Origin: Amborella trichopoda
Taxonomy: Eukaryota; Streptophyta; Magnoliopsida; Amborellales; Amborellaceae
Assembly: GCF_000471905.2 (NCBI RefSeq)
Contig: NW_006500271.1
Location: 39,136-103,135, forward strand
Direction: 5' to 3'
Length of the DNA: 64,000 nucleotides
Numbering within the stretch: the stretch's first letter is position 1; every line of letters starts with the position of its first letter. A program made the position numbers and the translations under genes. The notes beneath the pieces were generated by a model. It was not told the DNA's origin. It made no database searches and saw only the letters and a list, made by a program, of their open reading frames with translations. Shown piece by piece: positions 31,000 to 41,979 of the stretch.

Positions 31000-31500
31000 G
31001 ATGTAGGCGGCACAAATCTTCGCCGACTGTGTTAAACAAAGAAGAAAGAGAGGACAAAGATGGTGTTAAGTCTTCACTGGCTGTGTTAGAGGAAGAGGAG
31101 AGAGAGGATACAGGCGGCGTTGAGCTTCGTCGGCTGTGTTAAAAGAAAAAGAGAGATAAGACACAAGCGACGCTAAGCATCACCAGCTGTGTTAGAAGAA
31201 AAGAGAAAGAAGGACATAGGCGGCACTAGGCATCACCTGCTACATTAGGAAAGGAAGAGAGAGAAGGACACAAGTGGTGCTGAGCGTCGTTGGCTGCATT
31301 AGGAAAAGAGGGCGAGAAGGATATAAACGGCGCTAAGCATCATCAGCAGCATTAGGCAAAGAGGAGAGAGAAGGATACAAGCAGCGTTGAGCATCATCGA
31401 CTGCGTTAGGAAGAGAGGAAAGAGAAGGATACAGGTGGCACTGAGCATCATCGACTGCATTAGGAAGTGAGGAAAGAGAATACTGGTGATGTTGAGAATT
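31000..31500 (-). repeat. 54-bp minisatellite in the gamma LTR
   Basis: Units contain GCGTTGAGCATCATCGACTG followed by TTAGG and an AG-rich spacer. The shared AGCATCA falls at 31,336, 31,390 and 31,444, spaced exactly 54 bases. More diverged units extend to about 30,960. Confidence 0.75.
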
Positions 31501-31795
31501 GTTGACAGCATTAGGAAGAGAGGAGAGAGAAAGAGAGATAGAGATGAGAAGAAGACAGAGAAAGAGAGATAGAGATAGAAAAAGAGAGATAGAGATGAGA
31601 AGAAGAGAGAAAGAGAGATAGAGATGAGAAGAAGAGAGATAGAGAGATAGAGATGAGAAGAAGAGAGAGAAAGAGAGATAGAGATGAGGGGAGGAGAAAG
31701 AAAGAGAAAGAAAAAGAGGGGAGAGGAGAGAAAGAGAAAGAGGAAGAGGAGAGAGCAAGAGAAAGAGAAAGAGAAAGAGAAAGAGGAGAGAGAAA
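31500..31795. repeat. AG-rich minisatellite (GAGATAGAGATGAGAAGA)
   Basis: Nearly 300 bases of A and G on the plus strand built from GAGAGATAGAGATGAGAAGA-like units. The open frames on both strands (Ser/Leu/Phe-rich or Glu/Arg/Lys-rich) are low-complexity artefacts. Confidence 0.85.
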
Positions 31796-34536
31796 GTTAC
31801 CGTATCGAGGGATGCCAGACTTTTTCTTCTCTCTCGTCTCTCTGTCCAAGATGCACTCATGAGCTCAAGAAAAAATCAAAACTTTATTGATTGATTGAAT
31901 AAATAAACCGAAGGCCCTTTTACAATGAGGGTTTGCATGTTTATAAAGAATTTGTCCTAAACATGAGTGGACACCAAAACACTACCTAAAATTGAAGATA
32001 ATTACAATATAATTGAATTAAAAGAAATTCTAAAAATTGGTGAAAAATATATGTTTTGCCCCTGCCTAACAATGTATGAAATTTTAGAATAGTCCCTGGT
32101 GCTGTGCGAGAACTTGTGTGATCTTTCGTGATTAATCCGAGGTTGTTTTCATTCCCGTTTGATCGAAAGATTATTTTTTTCTTGTAGGGCTCAGCATGGC
32201 GATCGATTTGACACTAACTTTGAGTCATGAATCATGGTTTTGAGCCATGATCATGAGACTTTAATTTTGGATGAATCTTGAAAACTTCGGATCGATAGTG
32301 CGCTCGTTCCTTGATGTTTTTTCTTTTGTTTCTTTGCCGAATCAAACTGATCACGCTATCACGATCATGTTGCAACAAATGCAGCTCGATTTCTTGTCCG
32401 GATGAAGATTTTGTCATCTTTAGTGTTTGGTCAGAATCTTGAAATCGGGCGACTGGAATTTATAGTAGCTTTGATGCCATCATGTGTGAAATCCAACTGT
32501 TCATCGTACAGAAGGTTCAGACCAGAGACAGACACGGACCTTACACACATAATGAAATTAGTTTCGTGTCGATCGGTTACGTAAGCACCTTGATTTGGCC
32601 GCTCGAGTGAGGCGTGCTGATGTTGAATTTTCTGCAACTTTCTTCACATATCAGCAATTTCTTTCTAGTTTTTCTCTCTGCTCGGGCATCGTCATGGGAC
32701 GTACCACATATCAAAATGCTCGTCTCAAGAAGATGAACACGCTCAAACAATTGGAGCGCGATCGAACATGAAACGAGTGAGATACTGGCCCCAGAAGTCA
32801 CTGCTCATGATTGTGAAAATAGCTACCTTTAATGGGGTTTTTGGTGTAGGGTGGCCACACGAGAATAATGTACGACCTATCCCTTTTCAGTATTTTACCC
32901 ATAACGTTGTCCTGGAGTGCCCGATTAAACTAAAACTTGACCCATAGGGGTTTTCGACCGTGTCAGATCCAATGGAAGTGGACCCACAGCTGTTTGATGC
33001 ATCGAAAATATATTCCTAATTACAGGGTTTCGAGAGAAGCGTGAAGGACAACATTCAAAAAATTTCTTGGGGCTTTATTACTTTTTTCTTCTTAGCCACA
33101 AGACCACGTGAACGCCAAGGAGATTCACACAATGGTGCAACCATGATGTTCAAACGTAGGGATGCATTGTTTGCAGGTCTGTCCGTGAAGACTTTAGGGG
33201 GAGAAGAGACTTTTTTTAGGGATCTTATCGAATTTCACACCCTTGTGTGGACTGTTTGTGATTCTAAAGATGAGGATTTTGTATGGACCTCGTCAGTTAG
33301 AATCAGGCCTGTATAGTAATTAAGTGTCGTGCCTAAGGGCATTTTTACCATTTGGTCTAGGTTTCTTTGTCTTGGATAGACAGTAAAAGAGCCTTTGGCT
33401 GGTGCTCATCTGCATCGTGCACCAGTTATTCTTTGATGGGTAGGGTACAGTTTATTGAGGTGACCAGCTTTGGGTATAACCCCAACCCACTGCTAGTAGG
33501 TCATTATATAGCAGGTTCAAAGTCTTGGCTCGTTTCTTGGCCAGTAGGGTACCTCATTTTATCGAGGTGACTAGCTTTGGGTATAACCCCTACCCACTGC
33601 TAATAAGTCGTTACATAGACCCCTACTCACTGATATCAAGTCATTACATAGCAGGTCTAAAGTCATGGCTGACTTAGCCTTCTTAGGGCATCTTTTGGTT
33701 CGTCAGAATGATTTCCTTGTTTGTTTGTTCTAGATGGTTTGCTGAAGAGCCTTTTGGTGGTGCTCATGTGCATCATGCACCAGATATTCCTTAGTGGGTA
33801 GCGTACCTAAGTTTTTCGAGGTGACCAACTTTGGGTATAACCCCTGCCCACTACTAGTAGGTTGTTACATAGTAGGTCCAAAGTCATGACTGGTTCCTTA
33901 GTGAGTAGGGTACCTCAGTTTATAGAGGTGATCAGCTTTGGATGCCCCTATCCTCTGTTAGCAGGTCATTACATGGCAGGTCTAAAGTCATGACTGACTT
34001 AGCCTTCTCAAGGCGTCTCTAACATCTTGGAGTGTGTTTTGTAACCTTTTGGGAATGACGCTCTTCTTCATGAGACTTGACTTGCTTTCTTGGTGAATCT
34101 TTTGTCCTTCGAGTCCTTTTTGCAACTAGACTCTGACTATCGGAATATTTTCTTTGAAGCTCATATTTTTGGGGGTCTTAGGATTATGATACCAGGGCTA
34201 TTTTGCTTTTGAGTGTGGGCTGATGCTGCCTGTGAGGCACATGATGCATCAACCTATTTATTGGTACAAGCGTCCTATGCGTATTTTCACTTGAACTTGG
34301 GAAGCGGCACCGTAGAGAAGGTTTTCACCAACTTCCTTTTATTTGGGGCTCTTTTACCCATGACGTTTTGACCATGTCCACCCTTAATCTTCTAATTTTT
34401 GTCACGATGCCCTTTTGGGTTTTTACCGTGCCCGGCTTTTTTTCACGAAACTCATACTCATGATTTCGTGACCATGCCCGCCCATCATTTTTACTCATGG
34501 CATTCCTTTGATCAGGTATACACCGTGCCCGTGATT

Positions 34537-34580
34537 ATTATTATTATTATTATTATTATTATCATTATCAATATTATTAT
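34537..34580. repeat. (ATT)n microsatellite
   Basis: Twelve or so ATT units, then interrupted by ATC and AAT. The same place in epsilon (62,552-62,568) is a poly(A) run instead. Confidence 0.95.
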
Positions 34581-36555
34581 TTTGTGAGGCGTGTTTAGGG
34601 TCATGCCTTCGGGGGCTGTGCGAAGCCTTTTAACGTCGTGCGGCCAGAACATGCACTATAGTTTAAGATCGTACAGCTAGACCATAGTGGAGATGGATGA
34701 TGGCAGTTAGTAAAGCCTATGGAGTGAGTGCGGTAGTGGTTTTAGCTCACTTTTGAGGAGATGGCACGAGGCTACCAATGAAAGATGGGTGATGTATGAA
34801 AGGTGGGTGAAAAATGGTGACCCACTAGTTTATGACGAGTATAGGTGGCAGGATGGTTTGCTGTTTTGTGAGCATGGGTGAGACTCACTAAGGAATGGTG
34901 GAGGTTGGAGAAATGAATGGACACACCGGGGAGGTAGTGAAGGTCGTGTATGTGTACGAATGGGTCGGTTAGGGATGACGTGCATGAAGATGCACATAAA
35001 AGTTGTGTGCGCGTATGTGGGGGCAAGTTTATGGTCGTACCTACGGGACCTATGCAAAGCAGTTTATCGTCATGCAGCCAGGGCATGCACTAAGGTTTAG
35101 GGTCCTATAGCTTGGATAGTGGTTATGCAGTTCAAAGTCATGCAACTAGGACCATGTAGTTTAAGGTTGTACAACTAAACCTCCACTATAGTTTATGGTC
35201 ATATAGTTTGGACCATGTTACTGAGCCTTTTAATGTCATGTGGCTAGGTTGTGTGCTATAGTTTAAAATCATATAGCTTGGACCATGCGGTTTAGAGTCT
35301 TAAAGCTTGGACTATGCAGTTTAAGGTTGTTCAACTAAACCTCCACTATAGTTTATGGTCATATAGTTTGGACCGTGCAAATTAAGGTGGTGCAACTAGA
35401 CCCAGGCTGTGCAGTTTAAGGTCATGCAGCACGGACCATTGTGTGGGTGACCATTTAGGGGAAGCTCTACAGGGAATAGGTCTATGGATAGGAATCTGAC
35501 CCCCTGGGGGTAAAATGATTAAGGCTATACACAAGCAGAGAGCTTTTTATATGGAATTGGTGGCCCTACGAGGAGTGAAAAACTTTGCTGGGGATTAGGA
35601 GGGTAAGTGTGACTCCCTGGGGATAAAATGATTAAAACCATCAAGAGACTCAAGTGGGAAGGCTAACTTCATTGGGGAAATGGGAACAAATGTTGGTCCT
35701 TTACATCATTGAGGACAGAATAACTAGGTGTGAGGCAGACCCACTGAGGCAAATAAGCTACAATACGAGTATGACTGTCCTATTGGAGATGAGAAGTGAT
35801 GACCGAAGTTTGAATGACTTGGCTTCCGCTTTGCTGGGGATAATAGGTCATAGTCAAGGTGCAACTTCACTAGGGATAACAGAAATAGGACACACACAGC
35901 TTCGGCCTGGAGTATGCGACAATAGAATGTTTAAAACACGGCCAACGGCAGGTGCAACGACCATTATTTCTTTGAGCATTCAGCCGACGCTTGGTTTGTT
36001 AAAAACACAGCCAGTGCTGAGTAGCTGAGCACACAGCTGGTGCTAAAATCACCAACAACACAAAAGGTGCTAAGTCTTTGGGCACACAGCCGACGCTGAA
36101 GTCACAAACAACACAGATGGCATTGAGTCTTTGAGCACACAGTCAGCACTGAAGGCACCAACAACACAGACGACACTAAGTCTTTGAGCGCACAACCGGT
36201 GCTGAAGTCACAGCAACACAGCCGGTGCTGAAGTCATGAACAACACAGATGACGTTGAGTTTTTGAGCACAAAGCCGGTGCTGAAGTCACCAACAACATA
36301 GACGACGCTGAAGTCACCAACAACACAAATGACGCTGAAGTCTTTTTCCATGACATAGTCGGCGCTGGCTGTGGGTTAGTGTTTGGGCTTCGACCCGAGC
36401 TTGACCTTGCCCTGGTGTGTGTCGGATGGGTTTTCATGGGCTGCGGTAAAATTTGCTTGGGCCTCGGGTCAAAGCTTGACCTGGTCTGGCCCATTTACAT
36501 TTGGTCTTCATGGATATGATTAGGATTCCCAATTTACGTGGGGCTTTTGGGGAAA

Positions 36556-36580
36556 ACATTGGTTATATAAAGGGGTAAAA
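36556..36580 (+). promoter_or_regulatory. Candidate antisense promoter in the 3' region of gamma
   Basis: TATATAAAGG (36,565) is followed at once by the hairpin GGGGTAAAACCCC and then CATTTC. Epsilon keeps TATAAGGGGGTAAAACCCC in the matching place on the minus strand near 60,400. In both copies it would transcribe away from the 3' LTR, against pol. Function is inferred only from motif and conservation. Confidence 0.35.
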
Positions 36581-38072
36581 CCCCATTTCACCGCTTCTCG
36601 CCGAAGGTAAAACTTTTGGTAAAAATGTTTTTAAATAGCGAGAGGGAAGTTTTTTCGGTGAGGGCCTCATTGAGTACACATGAGATTTCGGTAAAGTTGG
36701 TTAGAGTTCACAAGCACGCAAGGGGAAGGTTCCAGCTACAAGAGGAGGGCACTGACAGAGAGCACAGGGCCTTTCACAAGGGAAGGCTACTCTATCGGCA
36801 AAGGTAGGGGGAAACAGGGGGATTGCCAGGGTTTGCCAGGGTCTGCCAAATTTCTAGCAGTGCACTTTCGGGAATTCGAGGGAAAAAACGGTGGGAGGCC
36901 GCAGTAGAGTGTTGCTCGAGCTTTTCCACTGCCTCTTGGCGGTTTTTCTATAAGCCCAGGTGATTTCTAGGTAAGTTGGGGGAGGTTTGGAGAGGTTTTC
37001 CAGCAGCAGAAGGGTCAGGGAAACGAACCGTCGCTGAATCTGAACGGTTGTAGGGAAGGCGAACGATTTTCCATCCACAAATGTGAGACATGTGTCAGGT
37101 GACGTAGCAGAATGTGGTGGCAGTCATTAGGTGGTGGGAGACCTTAAAACACGACCGGTGCTGACTCGGGATACGCAGCCGACGAAGGGCCTTAGGAACA
37201 TAGTCGACGCTAGCCTTTAGGATACGGGACCAACGATAAGCATAAAAACGCAGCCGGAGCTAGCCTTTTGAGAAACACAATCGATGCTGGTCTTCAATAA
37301 AGACAGTCGGCACTGGGAGTTAGCAGTAGAGCCGACGCACATCAGTGCATGATCAGAGTCATGATGCGCATGACGTTGCTCGCTTGCAGCAATGAGTCAT
37401 AGGTGGGAATTGTTGCACATGGCGATGAGCCATGTGCAGCGATGTTCGTGCACGACGCTGATTTGGATAGGAAAAGGGTGGTGAGGAGTGGTAAAGCCTG
37501 GCTTATGAAGCCCATTGGAAGCTAAGTCCTCTAGCACAACAGTGAACTCCATGTTGTTCTGTGGAAGGGCATCCACTTTGAATAGGGTGTGCTCCCCATC
37601 ATAGGCCAGTTCCTTGTCAGAGAAGTCTGCTTTGTATATTTAATATACTCATCAGATGAATTGAAGTTGACTAAAAAATTGTTGGCTTCTTCTTTTGGCC
37701 TGTAACCATCCTCTTTGAAGACACTAGTCAGATGAATTGAAGCTGACTCTCCAAGTGGTTTTGCTTCTTCTTCATGATGAGGGTGTTTCTTTGGTGGGTT
37801 TGCTTCTTCTAGGAGAGCAAATCTTTCGTGGGTTTGCTTCTTCTTCATGAGGAGAACATTTCTTTTTGTCTGTAACTGTCATCTTATCCTCATATGCAAG
37901 AGCAACACTGCGGGTTTTGGTTTGTGACCATCCTCAGACACAAGAGAGTTGTAACCTCCCAAATAATGGGCTTTTTAGCTTGCAACTTGTAACTCCTTTT
38001 TACTACAATAAAAAGAGTTTAAATTTTGTTTTGACTATTTTGCATTGAGTCTCTTTTCTTGAATACGCATCA

Positions 38073-39165
38073 CAGATAGTACTTCTATAAACATCGCTTG
38101 TTGATAGGGGGCATTGCCTCTTCTCCATCAGGATGTCCTAGTATGTAAGCTCCATTTGGCGAGACCTTTTTTATTATAAAGGGACCTTCCCACTTAGGTT
38201 CAAACTTCCCTTTACGATGTCCATGCATAACAATCATCCTCTTGATGGCCAAAACTAAATCCCCACGGGCAAATGAGAGGAATTTGACTGACCTCTCAAA
38301 AGCCCTCTTCATTCTCCCTTGGTAGAGTTTGAGGTTCTGCTAGGCCTCTAACCTCTTTTCCTAGAGCACATCCAATTCTTGATACCGAAGTTTGACTCTT
38401 TCATCTTCGGTTAGTTCTTGATGTACAACAAAACGTAATGAAGGAATATGAATTTCGAGAGGTAAAACTGCTTCACCCCCATAGACCAGAGACTAAGGAG
38501 TGGAATTAGTAGCATTTCGCATAGTAGTACGGTAAACCCATAGTGCTTCGCGAAGCTTCTCATGTCAGTTCTTATTCGTCTTTGATACCGATTTTCGTAA
38601 AACATGGCTCAGAGTCTTATTGAAGGCCTTAGCCAAGCCATTCTCACAAGGGTGGTACATAGCCGAGTATCTCCACTTGAAACCGAACTAGTTAACCAGG
38701 GGATCAATTCGAAATTTAGGGCCATTGTCCAAGATAATCCGGTCAGGCACCCTGAACCAGTATATAATGTGATGTCGAACGAAGTTGGCCACTGTTGTCT
38801 CAAGAACTTGCTTGAGGGGGAGTGCTTCAGCCCACTTAGAGAAATAATTTGTTGCAGCTAGAATAAAAATATAACCCATTGTCGAAGGATTGTCAACAGG
38901 CCCTGCAATGTCCATACCTTATTGTGAAAAAGGCCATGATGCCACTGTAGGGTGTAAGGGCTCTAGAGGCTGGTGAACAAAGCTTGAATGAATATGGCAC
39001 ACTTGGCACTTTTTAACAAAGTATAAGGAATCAACAATCATAGAAGGCCAATAATACCCCAATCTACGTATCGGCTCATAGAGCTTAGGATCGGATTGGT
39101 GTAGTCCACAAATCCCTGAGTGTACTTCTTCTAACACCTTATTTGCCTCTTGCACGTCCACACAT
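38073..39165 (-). pseudogene. Element gamma integrase (Tat-like)
   Basis: From 39,165 leftward: zinc domain (EVHSGICGLHQ with CQVCHIHSS), first catalytic Asp in MDIAGPVDNP, second in IILDNGPKF (family SDNG), third position LAKAFNKTL, where the family has LAEAFNK, so the catalytic Glu is Lys. The C-terminal block KRAFERSVKFLSFARGDLVL leads into a GKFEPKWEGPFIIKKV strand, then PNGAYILGHPDGEE near the stop. Frame breaks lie at about 38,916, 38,685, 38,600 and 38,410. Unlike the epsilon copy it keeps the first-Asp segment. Confidence 0.85.
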
Positions 39166-41949
39166 TATTGGAAGATATTTTTTATCATCATGGGGCCCCC
39201 ACTCAATAAAAGCTTAGCAAACAGTGGAAATCCCGATAGTCTCAGAATATCCTCGGACTTGGCCAAGATCTTCATGAGGTCTCTCAAAAGTCTCCTTCCA
39301 AGTTTCCTTGCATTCTGACATGTCTAAGGCAGTGCAGACTAAGAAACAATTATGGAAAATCAGCCTTTAGCACCTTGAAACAGACCTTATAACTAAAGAA
39401 ACATTTTTAGTGTCTCAATTTGTTGTGGGACCACTATCATTGAATCCGGCACTGTTGAACCGCTAGGGGTCAAATTTCAAGTCGAACGGACACTCCAGGA
39501 AGAAGTTATAGAAAAAAGAGGGAAACAAGAGGAGCCACACACTATTCCCGTGTTGCCACCCTGCAACTCTATACCATTGAAGGGACAGTCACGAGCAGTG
39601 ACTTTCGACGCTCATATGTCACTTGTCTCAAGTCGGATTACACTCAAATTTGGTGAGCATATTTGTCGCTTGAAGCCGAGCAATTTGATATGTGGCATGC
39701 CCCGTGACGATACTTGAGCACAAAGAAAAGCTAGAGAGAAGTTTCTAATCCATGAGAAAAGTGCAGGAAATTCAGTCGCATCATTCCTCGCTCTAGCAGC
39801 TGAATCACGTCGCTTGCGAGCCCAATTGACGCGTGCGTAAGGTCTCGGCCATCTCTGACTTGAACCCTATACATGATGATCGGTCAGAATCCACACACAA
39901 AGCCGACAAGCCACTGCAAATTCGGTCATCGGAATTCCAGATTTCAGTAAAAATTCCAAGGATGGAAAATCTTCGTTTGGGCATGGAATCGAGCTACGTT
40001 TTTTGCCCTGCGATCATAACGGCATGCTCAGTGTACTCCTACGAAGAAATCACTGGATAACATCAAGGAAAGAGCACACAATCATTTCAAAGTTTCAGGA
40101 TTCATTCAAATTTCAAGTCACATGATCGTTCATTAAAAACATGATCCATGGCTCGAAGTTGGTATCAAATCAATTGTCATGCCGAGCTATACAAGAAAAC
40201 AATCATCTTTCGATCAACCGAGTATCAGAACAACCTCGGATCATCCATTCAAGATCACGCAAGTCTTAAGGCAACATAAGGACTTTTCTAAAATTTCGAA
40301 AATTGTTAGGAAGGGGCAAATCTGTCATCTTGCACCCTATTTTCTAATTTCTATTAAACCATTTTAATTTTAATTTTCAGAAATTAGGGTTTCTTTTGAT
40401 CATCCACACATGTTTGGGGCTAATTCTATATATACATACCATCATTGTACACACCACAAGACTCAACCTTTCGTAAAAGAGAGAGTTTTTACTTAGGACA
40501 GTTTATCTTTCATACCATTGTGGGGTCACATTTGGAGAGAGAGAGTAAGGTGAGAGAAAATTTTGATCGGTACCCATAAGCTTGAGTTAGATCTTCTCTC
40601 TCTTCCTTTTTTTTCTTCTTTTTTTTTCTTCTTCTTCTTTCTCTTCCTCTCTTTCTTCTTCCTCTTCTTTGTATGAGTTCCTCGCAAAGGCCATGTGCGG
40701 CAGTGGAAGTGTCGTGCATGCCTCTTCAATGGTCTCACAGGTTGCGTATGATGATGGTAGTGCCATGCACGAGTCTCCTTCTCCTTCTGATCGTCTGTCT
40801 CTCTCTCCCAATGAGGCCTGCGGATGGCACTGCTCATCGCTATTTGCAGACGTAGCTTCGATGTCTCACTAAAGAGACCAGATGGTAAAAATCTTTCCCG
40901 AGCGCAGGGGTCTTCCCCTGTTGCGCGCATATCACAGACGGCGATACCTATCGCTGCCCGTTAGTGGCCTCGACAGTACCTATCGCCATCCACGAGCTTC
41001 CTTCGTGGACTCGATGCCCATCGCCATCCGTGAGCTTCCTCCATGCATTCGGTGCTCATCGTCGTCTCACGTGTGTCCCACGCGTCTCGCCATGCACCTC
41101 ATGAGAACTATCACCCCTCGCTTTGCAAATGGATGTCGCGACGCGCTCCATGAGAGGCTATCTCCACCCGCGTAGGGGCCCGTTACCTTCTTATGTTGCC
41201 AACAACGATGTCTAGCGCTATCTGTAGTCCTCTACTCACCCTCTAGCTGTGAGCAGCAGTGTCTAGCGTGCGTGACACTGTTAGTCCACTGTCATGAGTG
41301 GTAACGCCTAGCGCTATCGACCTTATCTCCTCCGTCATCTCACTCTCTTCCTTTTTGCTCTCTTTCTGTCTTCTCATTCATTTCTCTTGTTACTTGATTG
41401 AGAGTTGACTTAGCCTAGCGCCGCCATATCGGTCTCGGTTTAGAGTAGTGTTGACGCTGTGCTGGTCTTGAGAACCATGCTCGTCTTGCTATTACTCCGA
41501 GTCGGTAGCTTTCCAGCCGTCATGCTAGTCTTTCCCCTTTGTAAAGTTTTCTTTTCCTTTCTCTCTTTATTGAAAGCCTTCTGTTTCATCACTCCCTTAT
41601 ATGAGCATGCGAAGCTCTAAGATAAGGGTGGGTCTTTTCGACCCACTTGTCTGGCCAATTAACCATATAAGTGTTGTGTAGAAAATAAGATTATTGCAGG
41701 TTAAGGGAGGCAATTTTGAACCAGCTAAAGCAGCTGGGGGCCTTTCTTCGATATCTCAGAGCGCGCCCACACAAGCCAGCCCTTGTAAGTCTCGAACCCA
41801 CCTTAAATTCCTCTCTCATTTGGTATACCTTCTCTTGCTCTTGAGCAAGGTTCTGAGAGAGCAATCTCAAATCCCGAGTTCGCGAAAGATACAAGATATG
41901 TGCCCCTAAATCATCTAGATCCGAAAGGCAGCATTGAGGCACCTAACCA
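39166..41949 (+). repeat. 5' LTR of Tat-like element delta
   Basis: It starts TATTGGAAGATATTTT (TG decayed to TA), exactly where gamma integrase stops, and ends CCTAACCA before a perfect primer-binding site. TATATATA is at 40,427. CT-rich leader runs 40,590-40,670, with a 38-bp minisatellite at 40,945-41,070. U3 aligns with 48,075-49,380 and 23,987-25,250. Confidence 0.8.
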
Positions 41950-41952
41950 GCT

Positions 41953-41971
41953 TGGCGACTCCACTAGGGAC
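41953..41971 (+). promoter_or_regulatory. Primer-binding site of element delta
   Basis: TGGCGACTCCACTAGGGAC starts three bases after the LTR and begins with the TGG that pairs with tRNA CCA. It is the best preserved of the three sites. The implied tRNA 3' end is GTCCCTAGTGGAGTCGCCA, probably tRNA-Arg as in Tat/Ogre elements. Confidence 0.7.
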
Positions 41972-41979
41972 CTACTACC

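Larger units (their letters stand above)
30013..33131 (-). repeat. 3' LTR of element gamma
   Basis: It is inverted relative to the beta, delta and epsilon LTRs. On the minus strand it starts near TGTGTGAATC (33,131) and ends ..CACTAAACCA (30,013). TATA-like TTATAAAC is near 31,940 on the minus strand. The leader region is almost pure AG on + (31,500-31,795), followed by a 54-bp minisatellite (31,000-31,500). U3 has an internal deletion compared with 39,166-40,430. Confidence 0.7.
33132..38072 (-). repeat. Noncoding 3' region of gamma, with several repeat blocks
   Basis: This lies between integrase and the 3' LTR. Blocks by position: 33,400-34,010 has repeats of a block containing CCAGCTTTGGGTATAACCCC; 34,538-34,574 is an ATT microsatellite; 34,600-35,430 is an array of a 31-bp-like unit with GTTTAGGGTC or GTTTAAGGTC; 36,050-36,360 is a 54-bp array with CACAGCCGACGCTGAAGTCA and AAGTCTTTGAGCAC; 36,556-36,590 has a plus-strand TATA motif; 37,140-37,340 has more CAGCCGACGCT-type units; and 37,640-37,900 has repeated TTTGCTTCTTCTTCATGA. 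No protein-like ORF was found. The matching region of epsilon is in the opposite orientation. Confidence 0.7.
30013..39165 (-). mobile_element. Tat-like element gamma, 3' part (integrase, 3' region, LTR)
   Basis: Reading leftward: integrase (39,165-38,073), about 5 kb of repeat-rich noncoding 3' region, then an LTR whose terminal bases (complement of TGGTTTAG at 30,013) abut beta gag exactly. The 3' region matches 58,726-63,000 of epsilon in the opposite orientation. Its 5' half is absent because the LTR of delta starts at 39,166 inside the integrase zinc domain. No clear polypurine tract is visible before the LTR. Confidence 0.75.

Noticed and set aside
31333-31860. A 175-codon Ser/Leu/Phe-rich frame and its overlapping Glu/Arg/Lys-rich frames on the other strand
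   Set aside because: Translation of an almost pure AG tract and the 54-bp array in an LTR. Low complexity with no conserved start.
33041-33316. A 91-codon frame next to the gamma LTR
   Set aside because: It straddles the inferred LTR edge and has no homologue in the other LTR copies.
35654-36028. A 124-codon frame in the gamma 3' region
   Set aside because: The epsilon counterpart near 60,880-61,350 is broken by stops in every frame, and the sequence is a degenerate repeat with TCACTAGGG-like units.
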